Part shown: one piece after another, positions 33,660-41,796 of the stretch
Numbering within the stretch: position 1 is the stretch's first letter
Layout: each line of letters opens with the position of its first letter
Assembly (NCBI GenBank): GCA_030427205.1
Contig: JAUHXC010000010.1
Location: 124,001 to 188,000, forward strand
DNA length: 64,000 nt
Source: a bacterium
GTDB lineage: Bacteria; Myxococcota_A; Bradymonadia; UBA7976; UBA1532
Reading direction: 5' to 3'
Made by a program: the position numbers and the translations under genes
The notes under the pieces: model-generated
What the model was told of the DNA's origin: nothing
Databases searched by the model: none
What the model saw: only the letters and a program-made list of their open reading frames with translations

Positions 33660-35792
33660 TCAGAACTCCATGCCGAGGAACATCTGCACCGACTGCGCGA
33701 CGCCCGGCGAGAGGCGCTCGCCGCCGGGCACGCTGACCCCGAAGGCCTCGCCGGCGAAGAGCACGGCGTAGTCGAGCGTCCAGCGGAACCGGTCGTACTC
33801 GTGGATGAAGATCTTCACGTCGAACTCGAGCCCGAGCCACGCGTCGTCGCCGGGGGTGGCGGCCTGCTCCATGGCGAAGGCGCCCATGGCCGACAGCTCG
33901 AAGCCCCAGGCCTCGTCGGACTCGTCGACGAGGTTGTAGCCGACGTAGGGCTTGACGTAGCCGGCGTTGGCCACCGCGCCGATGACCTCGCGGAAGAGGA
34001 TCTGGTCGACGTGGTAGTCGCGGTCGAAGCGGAAGAGGCTCAGCGGCGCGGGATCGTCGATGTCTTCGGTGCGCAGGTCGGCGAGCCGGGCGTTGTCGGT
34101 GACCCCGAAGCCCTGCCGCTCGTCGCCGCTGGCCATGCCGTGGTGCACCCCGTAGCGCAGCGACTTGTAGTGCCCGTCGAACTCGAGGGCGTAGCCGAAG
34201 CGCAGGATGTCCCGGGCGCTGTTGACCGGCGCGGCGCAGACGCCCGTCTCGTCGGACGGGTCGACCTCGGCGCAGCCGGCGGGCGGGGTGTCGGCGTGCA
34301 TCGGCAGCCGGCCGATCTCGCCGACGACCAGCGCCGCTTCACCCTGCAGCCGGATGCCGGCGTCGGCGTTGGGGCGGTACTGCAGGTCGAACCAGATGTC
34401 GGGGGTGACGCTCCACGCGTTGGTGCGCGCGAGCTCGATGCCTTCGCCGGTCAGCGCGTTGGCCACGTCGCTGGCGATGGCCTGATTGCGGAAGATGGTG
34501 TAGAGCCCGGCGTCGAAGGTGGGCTCGCGCAGCTCGTCGAGCGACCGGGCCCGCTTCTCCTTCTCTTCGAGGGAGTGCGGCTTCTTGAAGATGGCCACCG
34601 TCCACTGGTTGACGTCGTCGCGCTGGTCGAGATCATAGGGCTGGCCGCCGTCTTCGGCCGGCTGGCCGGCGTTGCCCGGCAGGCCGACGACGCCCTCGAC
34701 GGGGAAGTCCCAGCTCACCGAGAGGTAGGTGTCGAAGAGCTGGGTGGTGGCCATGATGCGGTCGATGCTGTCGCCGTAGTCGCAGTCGAGGCAGGTGCCG
34801 CTGTTGACCAGCATGCCGAGGCCCCAGTGGGCCTGGGTGCGGCCGAAGCTGAGCAGGCCCAGCGGGGTATGCCACTCGCCCCACAGGTGCTTGACCCGGA
34901 TCGAGTCGCGCCACGAGTCGATGCCGCTGTCGGGGGTGCGCTGGCCGTCGCTGAAGAAGCCCAGCTCGACGTCGGGGCGGCTCAGGCTGCTGCGCGGGTA
35001 GCCGTCGGCGGTGCTGCCGAGCACCAGGTTGTCGAGGATGTCGAAGGTCGAGCGGATGCGCAGCCCCTCGCTGATGTGCAGCGTGGGCTGATAGCGGAAC
35101 CGCATGTTGGCGCCGGCCAGCGACTCGGCCTCCTGGGCGAAGGAGGTCTCGTTGCGGCTGTTGGTCACCGTCTCGGTCAGCGGCGGGCGATAGGCCGAGC
35201 TCTGACGGCCGCCCTCGACGAAGGTGTCGAGGTCGAGGTTGTAGTGCAGGTCGGCCCGCAGGCGGAAATAGCCGTGGTGCTCGACCCAGGGGAAGCTGAC
35301 CTGGGCCTCGGGGCCGGCGGCGGCGTCCCAGTTGGCCTGCAGGTCGCCGCCGAGGTCGCCGATGTCGTCGGCGGCGCCGATGTCGTCGAACGAGGGCAGA
35401 TCACCGAAGCCGTCGGCCGCCGGCTTGGGCGGCGCCGGGCTCGGCGTGGGCGTCGGCACCAGCGGGTTGGCCGGCTCGGGGGTCGCGGTGGGGGCGGCCG
35501 CCGGGCTGTCGGCGGGCACCGTGCCGGGGGCCGGCCCGTCGGCGGGCGGGACCGCCGGCTTCTCGGCGGCCTCGACGCCGGGCGCCGCGGCCTGCTCGCC
35601 GTCGGCCTGCGCGCCCTTGGTCTTCTTGCCGGCCTTGGTCTTCTGGCCGGCCTTCGTCTTCTCGCCGGCCTTGCTCGTCTCGCCGGCCTCGGCCCCCTCG
35701 GCGGGGGCGTCGGCGGGCTGGGCCGCGGACGGCGCCGCCAGGGCCAGGGGCGCGCTCAGGGCGAGCGCGAGGATCGTCACCGCACGGTTCAC
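33660..35792 (-). CDS. Outer-membrane beta-barrel-like protein (resembles TIGR04551 family)
   Basis: This 710-residue protein has a signal peptide (VNRAVTILALALSAPLALAAPSAAQ) and then a lysine-rich KAGEKTKAGQKTKAGKKTKG repeat. A long Pro/Ala linker leads to about 550 residues of alternating aromatic/hydrophobic strands (HHGYFRLRADLHYNLDLDTF, PTLHISEGLRIRSTFDILDN, ending QSVQMFLGMEF with a C-terminal Phe, as expected for an outer-membrane barrel). The pattern fits the myxobacterial TIGR04551 group. GTG 35792 is chosen because GGAGG lies seven bases upstream and it starts the signal peptide. Its excellent promoter is at 35846-35874. It leads an operon with argH and a hydrolase. Confidence 0.82.
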   Translation of the reverse strand: MNRAVTILALALSAPLALAAPSAAQPADAPAEGAEAGETSKAGEKTKAGQKTKAGKKTKGAQADGEQAAAPGVEAAEKPAVPPADGPAPGTVPADSPAAAPTATPEPANPLVPTPTPSPAPPKPAADGFGDLPSFDDIGAADDIGDLGGDLQANWDAAAGPEAQVSFPWVEHHGYFRLRADLHYNLDLDTFVEGGRQSSAYRPPLTETVTNSRNETSFAQEAESLAGANMRFRYQPTLHISEGLRIRSTFDILDNLVLGSTADGYPRSSLSRPDVELGFFSDGQRTPDSGIDSWRDSIRVKHLWGEWHTPLGLLSFGRTQAHWGLGMLVNSGTCLDCDYGDSIDRIMATTQLFDTYLSVSWDFPVEGVVGLPGNAGQPAEDGGQPYDLDQRDDVNQWTVAIFKKPHSLEEKEKRARSLDELREPTFDAGLYTIFRNQAIASDVANALTGEGIELARTNAWSVTPDIWFDLQYRPNADAGIRLQGEAALVVGEIGRLPMHADTPPAGCAEVDPSDETGVCAAPVNSARDILRFGYALEFDGHYKSLRYGVHHGMASGDERQGFGVTDNARLADLRTEDIDDPAPLSLFRFDRDYHVDQILFREVIGAVANAGYVKPYVGYNLVDESDEAWGFELSAMGAFAMEQAATPGDDAWLGLEFDVKIFIHEYDRFRWTLDYAVLFAGEAFGVSVPGGERLSPGVAQSVQMFLGMEF

Positions 35793-35845
35793 GGATGGGC
35801 CTCCATCTCCTGTGGGCCGGCGCCGAGGGGTCGGCGCGAGCGGAC

Positions 35846-35874
35846 CGGGTAGCACGCCGCCGGCCCCGGGTCAA
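35846..35874 (-). promoter_or_regulatory. Strong sigma-70-type promoter of the OMP-argH operon
   Basis: On the minus strand TTGACC (35874-35869), a 17-base spacer ending TGC and TACCCG (35851-35846) give a near-consensus -35 and an extended -10. They lie 54 bases before GTG 35792. Confidence 0.6.
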
Positions 35875-35982
35875 TCGCGCTGCCGGCCCCACATGTTCCG
35901 GCCGCTGCGGTTTGTACGATGACGTCGCTCGGACCGCGCAGCGGGCGCCGCACGGGCGCGCCGGGCCCGCCGTTTGGCCCGC

Positions 35983-36015
35983 AACTGCGCCGGAACTGCC
36001 CCCGAACTGTCCCGG
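35983..36015 (+). promoter_or_regulatory. Three 11-bp direct repeats (AACTG) before the ceramidase-like gene
   Basis: AACTGCGCCGG (35983), AACTGCCCCCG (35994) and AACTGTCCCGG (36005) are three consecutive 11-bp units. They end 14 bases before TATGAT (36030-36035), a plausible -10 for the gene starting at 36058. Such helical-period repeats abutting a -10 are typical activator sites of SARP/OmpR-type regulators. Confidence 0.5.
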
Positions 36016-36057
36016 TCGGGGCGGATCGGTATGATGTGCGCCCCGACGGAGAACGCC

Positions 36058-38955
36058 ATGTCCGCGCAAAACAGCCCGCTCTCGCCCTCGGGCGGGCCGA
36101 TCCTTCTGCCCCTGCTGGGCCTGCTGGGCCTGCTGGCCCTGTTCACCGGCTGCGACGCCGAGCCGGTGGCCGATGAAGACCCGCTGCCCGATACCGCGGT
36201 GGACGCCGACGAGCCCGTGCCCGACGCCGCCGCCCCGATCGACGCGGCGCCGCCCGACGCCGGCCCGCCGCCCCGCGCCTGCGTATGGCCGGGGGATTGC
36301 CCCGATGGGGACTGCATCGAGGGGCTGTGCACGCCGGTGGTGCTCGACCGCTGCCTCGACGACGCCCCGTGCCCCGAAGGCGAGGTCTGCGGCGGCGGTC
36401 AGACCCGCTTCTACTGCGCGCTGCCCTGTGAGCTCGACGGCACCTGCCCCCAGCGGCCGCGGCCCTGCGAGAACAAACGCCAGTGCGCGCCGGGCACCAA
36501 CTGCAAGGCCGGGCGGTGCATCAACGACTGCACGGTCGATACCGACTGCGCCGCGGGCGGGCACTGCGTCGACGGCGAGTGCATGGCCTTCCCCGACATC
36601 CTCGGCGGCACACCGCTCGCCGGGCTGGGGCAGGGGCAGTCGCTGCTGGCCGGGGTCGGCATGGCGTCGCTCGACTATCCCATCGGCGTCTCGATGGCCG
36701 GCTACGGCGGCCGGGAGGGGCCGCAGACCCCGTACAACGTCGTGCTCGGCGGCAGCGACCGGGTCTTCGACCACCAGGACGTCCGCGCGCTGGCGCTGTC
36801 GACCGGCGACGATACGCTCATCGTGCTGCGGCTGCCGCTGGGCTGGTCGACCGACTACCTGCGCACCCGCGTCGCCACCGAGGTGCAGCGGCTGACCCGC
36901 AGCGTCGAGCACCCCGAGGGCATCAACGTGCTCGACAAGCTCTTCACCGTCGCGACCCACTCCCACAGCGGGCCCGGCCGCTTCTGGAACGTGCTGCCGC
37001 GCACCGGCCTGGGCGTCTTCGGCCACGGGGAGTTCTCCCCCGAGATGATCGACCGCTACAGCCGCTCGTTCGCCGCCGCGGTCAAGCGGGCCCTCGACGA
37101 CCTGCAGCCGGCCCGCTTCGGCTACACCATCATCGACGACTTCGACCCCGAGCGGCGCCTGCACGCCGACCGCCGCGGCGAGAACCCGCCCTTCCTCGAC
37201 GACCGGCTGATGGTCTGGCGCATCGAAGACCGCGACGGCAACCCGCTGATGGGCGCGATCAACTTCGCGGTGCACGCCACCCACATGCAGGAGACCTGGA
37301 TCACCGGCGACGTGGCCGGCGGCATGGAGCGGGTCCTCACCGACCGCCTCTCGGCCGAGGCGGGCCGGCCGGTGCCGGTGATGTTCCTCAACGGCAACGC
37401 GGGCAACGCCACCCCCAAGGCCGATCGCTCGACCAGCGTGTCCTGGGGGCAGATCCAGGCGATGGGGCACATGGTCTGGCCCGTCTTCCGCGCGGCCTGG
37501 CAGGAGGCCGAGCCCCGGGAGACCGCGCAGCTCGAGGTCGTCACCCGGCGCATCCCGATCAGCTACGACCGGCTGGGCTACGACCGCACGGTGCCCGACT
37601 TCCGCAGCGAGCTGGGCGACCCGTACACCTACGGCGGCTTCTCGTGCGTGCCCGAGGGCCGCGGCGAGGACGACCTCTACCAGGACGGCATGCTCGGCTG
37701 CCGCATCGACCTGGGCTCTTTCCTGGGGCACCCGGCGATGCAGGTGCACAAGACCGCCATCGGCGCGTTCCGCATCGACGATCTGGTGGTGACCACGCTG
37801 CCCGGCGAGCCGACGAGCGAGCTGGGCATGCTGCTCGCCGGCTGGGTCGAAGACGACGCGCGCAACGCCGGCCTGCCCCTGGTGCGCGCGCTGAACTTCG
37901 GCTACGCCCAGGACCACCAGCTCTACCTGCTGACCCGCGAGGACTGGTTCCGCGGGGGCTACGAGGCCAGCCAGAACTGGTTCGGCTGGGCCCTCGGCGA
38001 GTACATCGCCGGCGAGGCGCGGCTGCTCGCCCGCCAGCTCTTCACCGCCGAGCGCGAGTCGAATGAGAACGGCATGCAGCCGACGTGGTTCCCCCGGCTG
38101 CAGGACGATACGGTCGACCCGACCCCGACGCTGGAGGTGCTCGGCCAGTTCGCGGTCGACGCCCCGGCCCGGCTCGCCCGCGGTCAGCTGCTCGACGTGC
38201 AGTGGACCGGCGGGCACCCGGCGGTCGACCTGCCGTGGGTGGTGCTCGAGCGGCTCAACGAACGCGGCGGCTTCCAGCCGGTGGAGCGCAGCCCGGGTGT
38301 CATCTTCGACCACAAGGGCTTCGAGGCGCTGACCGTCTACAGCGGCAACTACGGCCGGGTGAACCGCTGGTCGAGCCGCTGGGAGTTGCCGTTCGACTTC
38401 CCCCTGGGGGTCTACCGGCTGCGGGTCGTGGGCAAAGCGCTGCAAGGGCCGCAGGTCAACCCCTACGACAACAGCAGCCGCCCGTTCGAGCTGGTGCCGG
38501 CCCGCCTCGCCGTGCACGAGTGGGCGGTGGTCGATCACACCGTGCGCCTCGTCTTCACCCTGCCCGACGGCCCGACCAACGACACCGGGCGCAACATCTT
38601 CGACGGGCTGCGGCCCATGGGCCACCTGCTGCGGGTCGACCCGTTCTGGGAGCTCGACGGGCGCCAGCGCGCGTGGTCGTTCATCCTCGGCCAGCCGGTG
38701 GCCGACCCCGCGGTGACCATCACCGTCGCCGGCGGCGCGGGGCCCTACGCCGTCGATGCGCAGCCGACGACCGTCGATCGGATCCTGGTGACCGGCCGCG
38801 CCGGCGACGGCGCCGAAGAGACGACGGTGGTGCCCGACTGGCCGGCGCACATGGTCGAGGTCGAGCTGCCCGGCACCGGCAACTACACCGTGTTCGTCGA
38901 GGACGCCTGGGGCAACGTGGGCACGCTGCCGATCAGCGCCGAGCAGAACCGCTGA
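36058..38955 (+). CDS. Ceramidase-like (neutral/alkaline non-lysosomal) lipoprotein
   Basis: This 965-residue exported protein has a leader ending LLGLLALFTGC, with Cys about 32 as the likely lipid anchor. A Cys-rich, Asp/Pro-rich stretch of about 150 residues (CPDGDCIEGLC, CAPGTNCKAGRC) follows. The neutral ceramidase-like core has GVGMASLDYPIGVSMAGYGGR, KLFTVATHSHSGPG (HXH zinc ligands), FAVHATHMQETWITGDVAGGMERVL, MFLNGNAGNATPKAD and a C-terminal immunoglobulin-like domain. Neutral ceramidases hydrolyse the amide bond of ceramide. Lipid specificity here is unproven, because bacterial homologues are diverse. The ATG is preceded by GGAG, and an upstream in-frame ATG at 35974 lacks one. Three 11-bp repeats form its likely control region. 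Confidence 0.85.
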   Translation: MSAQNSPLSPSGGPILLPLLGLLGLLALFTGCDAEPVADEDPLPDTAVDADEPVPDAAAPIDAAPPDAGPPPRACVWPGDCPDGDCIEGLCTPVVLDRCLDDAPCPEGEVCGGGQTRFYCALPCELDGTCPQRPRPCENKRQCAPGTNCKAGRCINDCTVDTDCAAGGHCVDGECMAFPDILGGTPLAGLGQGQSLLAGVGMASLDYPIGVSMAGYGGREGPQTPYNVVLGGSDRVFDHQDVRALALSTGDDTLIVLRLPLGWSTDYLRTRVATEVQRLTRSVEHPEGINVLDKLFTVATHSHSGPGRFWNVLPRTGLGVFGHGEFSPEMIDRYSRSFAAAVKRALDDLQPARFGYTIIDDFDPERRLHADRRGENPPFLDDRLMVWRIEDRDGNPLMGAINFAVHATHMQETWITGDVAGGMERVLTDRLSAEAGRPVPVMFLNGNAGNATPKADRSTSVSWGQIQAMGHMVWPVFRAAWQEAEPRETAQLEVVTRRIPISYDRLGYDRTVPDFRSELGDPYTYGGFSCVPEGRGEDDLYQDGMLGCRIDLGSFLGHPAMQVHKTAIGAFRIDDLVVTTLPGEPTSELGMLLAGWVEDDARNAGLPLVRALNFGYAQDHQLYLLTREDWFRGGYEASQNWFGWALGEYIAGEARLLARQLFTAERESNENGMQPTWFPRLQDDTVDPTPTLEVLGQFAVDAPARLARGQLLDVQWTGGHPAVDLPWVVLERLNERGGFQPVERSPGVIFDHKGFEALTVYSGNYGRVNRWSSRWELPFDFPLGVYRLRVVGKALQGPQVNPYDNSSRPFELVPARLAVHEWAVVDHTVRLVFTLPDGPTNDTGRNIFDGLRPMGHLLRVDPFWELDGRQRAWSFILGQPVADPAVTITVAGGAGPYAVDAQPTTVDRILVTGRAGDGAEETTVVPDWPAHMVEVELPGTGNYTVFVEDAWGNVGTLPISAEQNR

Positions 38956-38979
38956 GGCGGGGCCGCTGGTCGGCCGCGG

Positions 38980-39801
38980 TCATGGTGCGGCGGGCGCGAC
39001 GGGCTTTTCGGGGGCGGCGGGCGGCGCGGGCGCGGCGGGCTCGGCCGGCGCTTTCGGGGCGCTGTCGGCCTTCTTCTCGGGCGCCGTCTTCTTCTCGGGC
39101 GCCTTCTTCTCGGGGGTGGGCGCCTTCTTCGCGCCCTTCTTCTTCGCCGAGCGGCGGGCGGTCTTCTTGGGCTTCTTCTTGCGCGACTTCGCCTTCTTGC
39201 GCCGCCGCTTCTTCTGCTTGCGCTGGGTGACGCCGTCCCGATACTCCGACTCCTCGCCGGGCCCCGAGTCGTCGATCCAGTAGTAGCTGCGGTCGCGCAC
39301 GTCCATGTGCACGAAGTTCGAGTTGGGATAGAGCCCCAGCCCGACGTTGTCGAAGCGCTTGCAGTAGTTCCACACCTCGCGGTTCGAGACGCCGACCACC
39401 CGGAAGTCGACCGCCTTGCCCTGCTTGTGCCGGCTCGACTTACGCTCTTTGTGGCGATAGGCGCTGACCACCTCGATCGGCGCGTCGAAGCGCTGACCGA
39501 CGAGGTAGAGGTTCCACAGCAGCCGCTTGGGGATGCGCTTGCTCTTGCCGGTGCGCCAGTCGCGCAGGAAGTGGTTGAGCCGCTTGTGGGCCCGGTTGCC
39601 GACCCACTGCTTGTTCTTGTTCTTGGGGTCGACCCGGATGACCCACAGGTTGTCGAAGCGCTCCTTGGTGTTCACATGGCGCATGCTCAGGTGATAGCGC
39701 TTGATCTTGTATTTCTTGCGGGGCTTCGCGAGCCCCGAGGGCAGGCAGAACCCCAGCCCGAGGCCCAGGGCCAGCGCCCACAGGAGGCGGCGGCGGATCA
39801 C
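38980..39801 (-). CDS. M15/DUF882-type peptidase with Lys-rich tail
   Basis: This 273-residue protein has a signal sequence (VIRRRLLWALALGLGLGFCLP), a basic pre-region and a DUF882/M15-type murein-peptidase domain. The motifs SAYRHKERKSSRHKQGKAVDF and YPNSNFVHMDVRDRSYYWID give the His-Asp-His zinc site. The C-terminal 80 residues are a Lys/Ala/Pro repeat (KKK, APEKK), probably binding a polyanion such as peptidoglycan or DNA. YcbK-like relatives are peptidoglycan-linked. GTG 39801 is the start because it overlaps the HcrB-like stop (GTGA at 39798-39801) and begins the signal peptide. Confidence 0.88.
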   Translation of the reverse strand: MIRRRLLWALALGLGLGFCLPSGLAKPRKKYKIKRYHLSMRHVNTKERFDNLWVIRVDPKNKNKQWVGNRAHKRLNHFLRDWRTGKSKRIPKRLLWNLYLVGQRFDAPIEVVSAYRHKERKSSRHKQGKAVDFRVVGVSNREVWNYCKRFDNVGLGLYPNSNFVHMDVRDRSYYWIDDSGPGEESEYRDGVTQRKQKKRRRKKAKSRKKKPKKTARRSAKKKGAKKAPTPEKKAPEKKTAPEKKADSAPKAPAEPAAPAPPAAPEKPVAPAAP

Positions 39802-40784
39802 GCCGCGGGCTCCCCGGCGAGCGCCTCCTCGAAGGCCCGGCGCAGCATGACCGGCACCATCTCCCGGCGCCAGACCACGTCTCCGTTGATGTTGGTGAGC
39901 GGGCGCACCTGCTTGAACGCGACCATGCCGGCCTCTTCGATCAGCGCGTCGTTCAGCGGCCCCTCGGGCAGGCGCTTGATGCGCCGGGGACGGGCGGCCA
40001 CCGCGCTGACGACGACGTCGGGGTTTGTGACCGCCGCGCCGTCGAAGTCGAAAGCCAGCGCCATATTCAACATCGGGAAGTCGATCGAGTCGCGCACCCG
40101 CAGCTTCTGGTAGGCCATGCGCCGGGTCGGCGCCGGCCGCGGCACCCGGATGTGGGTCAGGATCTCGTCGGGCTCGATCACCGAGTTCTTCTCGCCGTCG
40201 TTGACGTAGAACTCTTCCAGCGTCAGCTCGCGCACCCCGCGGGGCGAGGCCAGCCGCACCGAGGCGCCCAACGTCCACAGCACCGGCGCGGTGTCGTTGC
40301 TCGCCGCCGCGACGCACTTCTTGCCGACCTTGGTGACGTGGCAGACGGTGCCGTCCTTCTTGATGCAGTAGCCCAGCGCCTCGCGCCAGAAGTGGGTCTG
40401 GTTGATGTAGACGCAGCGGGTATCGAGGCAGACGTTGCCGCCGATGGTGCCCATGCGCCGCAGCTGCGGACCGGCGATGAGCCCCGCGGCCCGGGCCAGC
40501 GAGGGCAGGGCCGCCTGGATGCCCGGGTGGCGGGCGAGCGTGTGCAGGCCCACCAGCGCGCCGATCTCGAAGACGTCGCCGTCGAGGTCGATGGCGCGCA
40601 GCCCGTCGATGGCCTTGAGGTCGACGAGCACCTCGGGCGCGTGCAGCCCGTGCTTGATGTTGACCAGGATGTCGGTGCCGCCGGCCACCAGCCGGGCCGC
40701 GTCGCCGTGGGCGTCGAGCAGGGCGAGGGCCGCGTCGACCGTCTTGGGCCGCTCGACCACGAAGGTATCGGCGATACGCAGCAT
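39798..40784 (-). CDS. Flavin-binding molybdo-hydroxylase subunit like 4-hydroxybenzoyl-CoA reductase beta (HcrB)
   Basis: This 328-residue protein has the FAD-binding half of xanthine-dehydrogenase-type enzymes: RLVAGGTDILVNIKHGL, IGALVGLHTLARHP and GPQLRRMGTIGGNVCLDTRC. After it comes a cysteine set at 119, 124, 140, 148 and 157. The spacing of C124-C140-C148-C157 (16, 8, 9) matches the 4Fe-4S ligand spacing known for HcrB, so it probably binds both FAD and a 4Fe-4S cluster. The usual molybdenum (alpha) and 2Fe-2S (gamma) subunits are not adjacent. GAGGAG lies before the ATG. It is followed by an overlapping M15-type peptidase gene. Confidence 0.88.
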   Translation of the reverse strand: MLRIADTFVVERPKTVDAALALLDAHGDAARLVAGGTDILVNIKHGLHAPEVLVDLKAIDGLRAIDLDGDVFEIGALVGLHTLARHPGIQAALPSLARAAGLIAGPQLRRMGTIGGNVCLDTRCVYINQTHFWREALGYCIKKDGTVCHVTKVGKKCVAAASNDTAPVLWTLGASVRLASPRGVRELTLEEFYVNDGEKNSVIEPDEILTHIRVPRPAPTRRMAYQKLRVRDSIDFPMLNMALAFDFDGAAVTNPDVVVSAVAARPRRIKRLPEGPLNDALIEEAGMVAFKQVRPLTNINGDVVWRREMVPVMLRRAFEEALAGEPAA

Positions 40785-40854
40785 CGGGGCACTCCTCGGC
40801 TGAAGCGGGCGCCATGATGGATCAAGTGCAGGGGCGAAGAGAAGTGCGCGGCCG

Positions 40855-41781
40855 TCAGGGGCCCGTCGGCGCGCGCTCGACCGGCGCCGCCGCGCGCTGG
40901 CCGAAGGCGTTGGGGTCGCCCTGGAACGGCGCAGCGAGCTGCCCCAGGAACCCGGTGGGGTAGGCCTCGTCGCCCTCGAAGCCGATCGCGTCGGGGGCGA
41001 TGCCCGCGTCGGGCAGGTAGCGGGTGCCGAAGACGGTGTCCCAGATGATCAGGTTGCCGCCGTAGTTGGCGAACGCGCCCGGCCCGGTGCGCGCGTGGTG
41101 CCAGCGGTGCAGCTCGGCCATCGAGAAGACGTGGTTGAGCGGCCCCAGGCGCAGGTCGATGTTGCAGTGCTGGAACAGCCCGTGGATCGCCGTGGCCACG
41201 AGGTACATCGCCAGCGCCGCGTCGGGCGCGCCGAGCAGCAGCATCGCCGGCAGGTCGAAGAGCAGGATCACCGTCACCGCCAGCGGGTGCGAGCGGCCGG
41301 CGTTGAGCCAGTAGAGCCGCGGCGCGCTGTGGTGGATCGCGTGCAGCTTCCACAGCCAGCCGACGGTGTGCATGCCGCGGTGGATCCAATAGTGGGCGAA
41401 CTCGGCGGCGGTGAGCGCGAGGGCCAGCTGCAGGGGCCAGGGCCAGCCGGTGGGCCAGATGCTCCACGGCACCTCGACCGCCGTCGCCAGCCACGCGGCC
41501 AGACCCAGGATCGCCGGCCGGACGAGCGCGCTGACGCCGCCGTTGCTCAGCGTCGAGTGCAGCAGATCGGTGAGCGTATCCCGGTGGCTGCGGTTCCAGG
41601 CGGCGGCGTAGGGCAGCACCTGCTCGCCGATGATCACGACCACCGCGGTGACCACCGCGAGCCCCGAGACGACCAGCCCCGGCGCGTGCCCCCGCGCCAT
41701 CAGCCCGTGGGCCAGCCAGACGCCGCCGAAGAAGCACAGCGGGAAGGCGACATAGCGATAGAAGGCGCGCAGCGGCCGCAT
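40855..41781 (-). CDS. Fatty acid hydroxylase/sterol desaturase superfamily membrane enzyme
   Basis: This 308-residue integral membrane protein has four to five transmembrane helices and the three iron-binding His boxes HYWIHRGMH, HAIHH and HRWHH, in the order and spacing of the C-5 sterol desaturase/fatty acid hydroxylase family. These di-iron enzymes hydroxylate or desaturate lipid chains or sterols with O2. Which lipid is used here is unknown. The gene starts 15 bases after the kinase stop on the same strand and is followed 70 bases later by the HcrB-like gene, so all four may be co-transcribed. Confidence 0.93.
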   Translation of the reverse strand: MRPLRAFYRYVAFPLCFFGGVWLAHGLMARGHAPGLVVSGLAVVTAVVVIIGEQVLPYAAAWNRSHRDTLTDLLHSTLSNGGVSALVRPAILGLAAWLATAVEVPWSIWPTGWPWPLQLALALTAAEFAHYWIHRGMHTVGWLWKLHAIHHSAPRLYWLNAGRSHPLAVTVILLFDLPAMLLLGAPDAALAMYLVATAIHGLFQHCNIDLRLGPLNHVFSMAELHRWHHARTGPGAFANYGGNLIIWDTVFGTRYLPDAGIAPDAIGFEGDEAYPTGFLGQLAAPFQGDPNAFGQRAAAPVERAPTGP

Positions 41782-41796
41782 CTCGGCTCCGATCTC

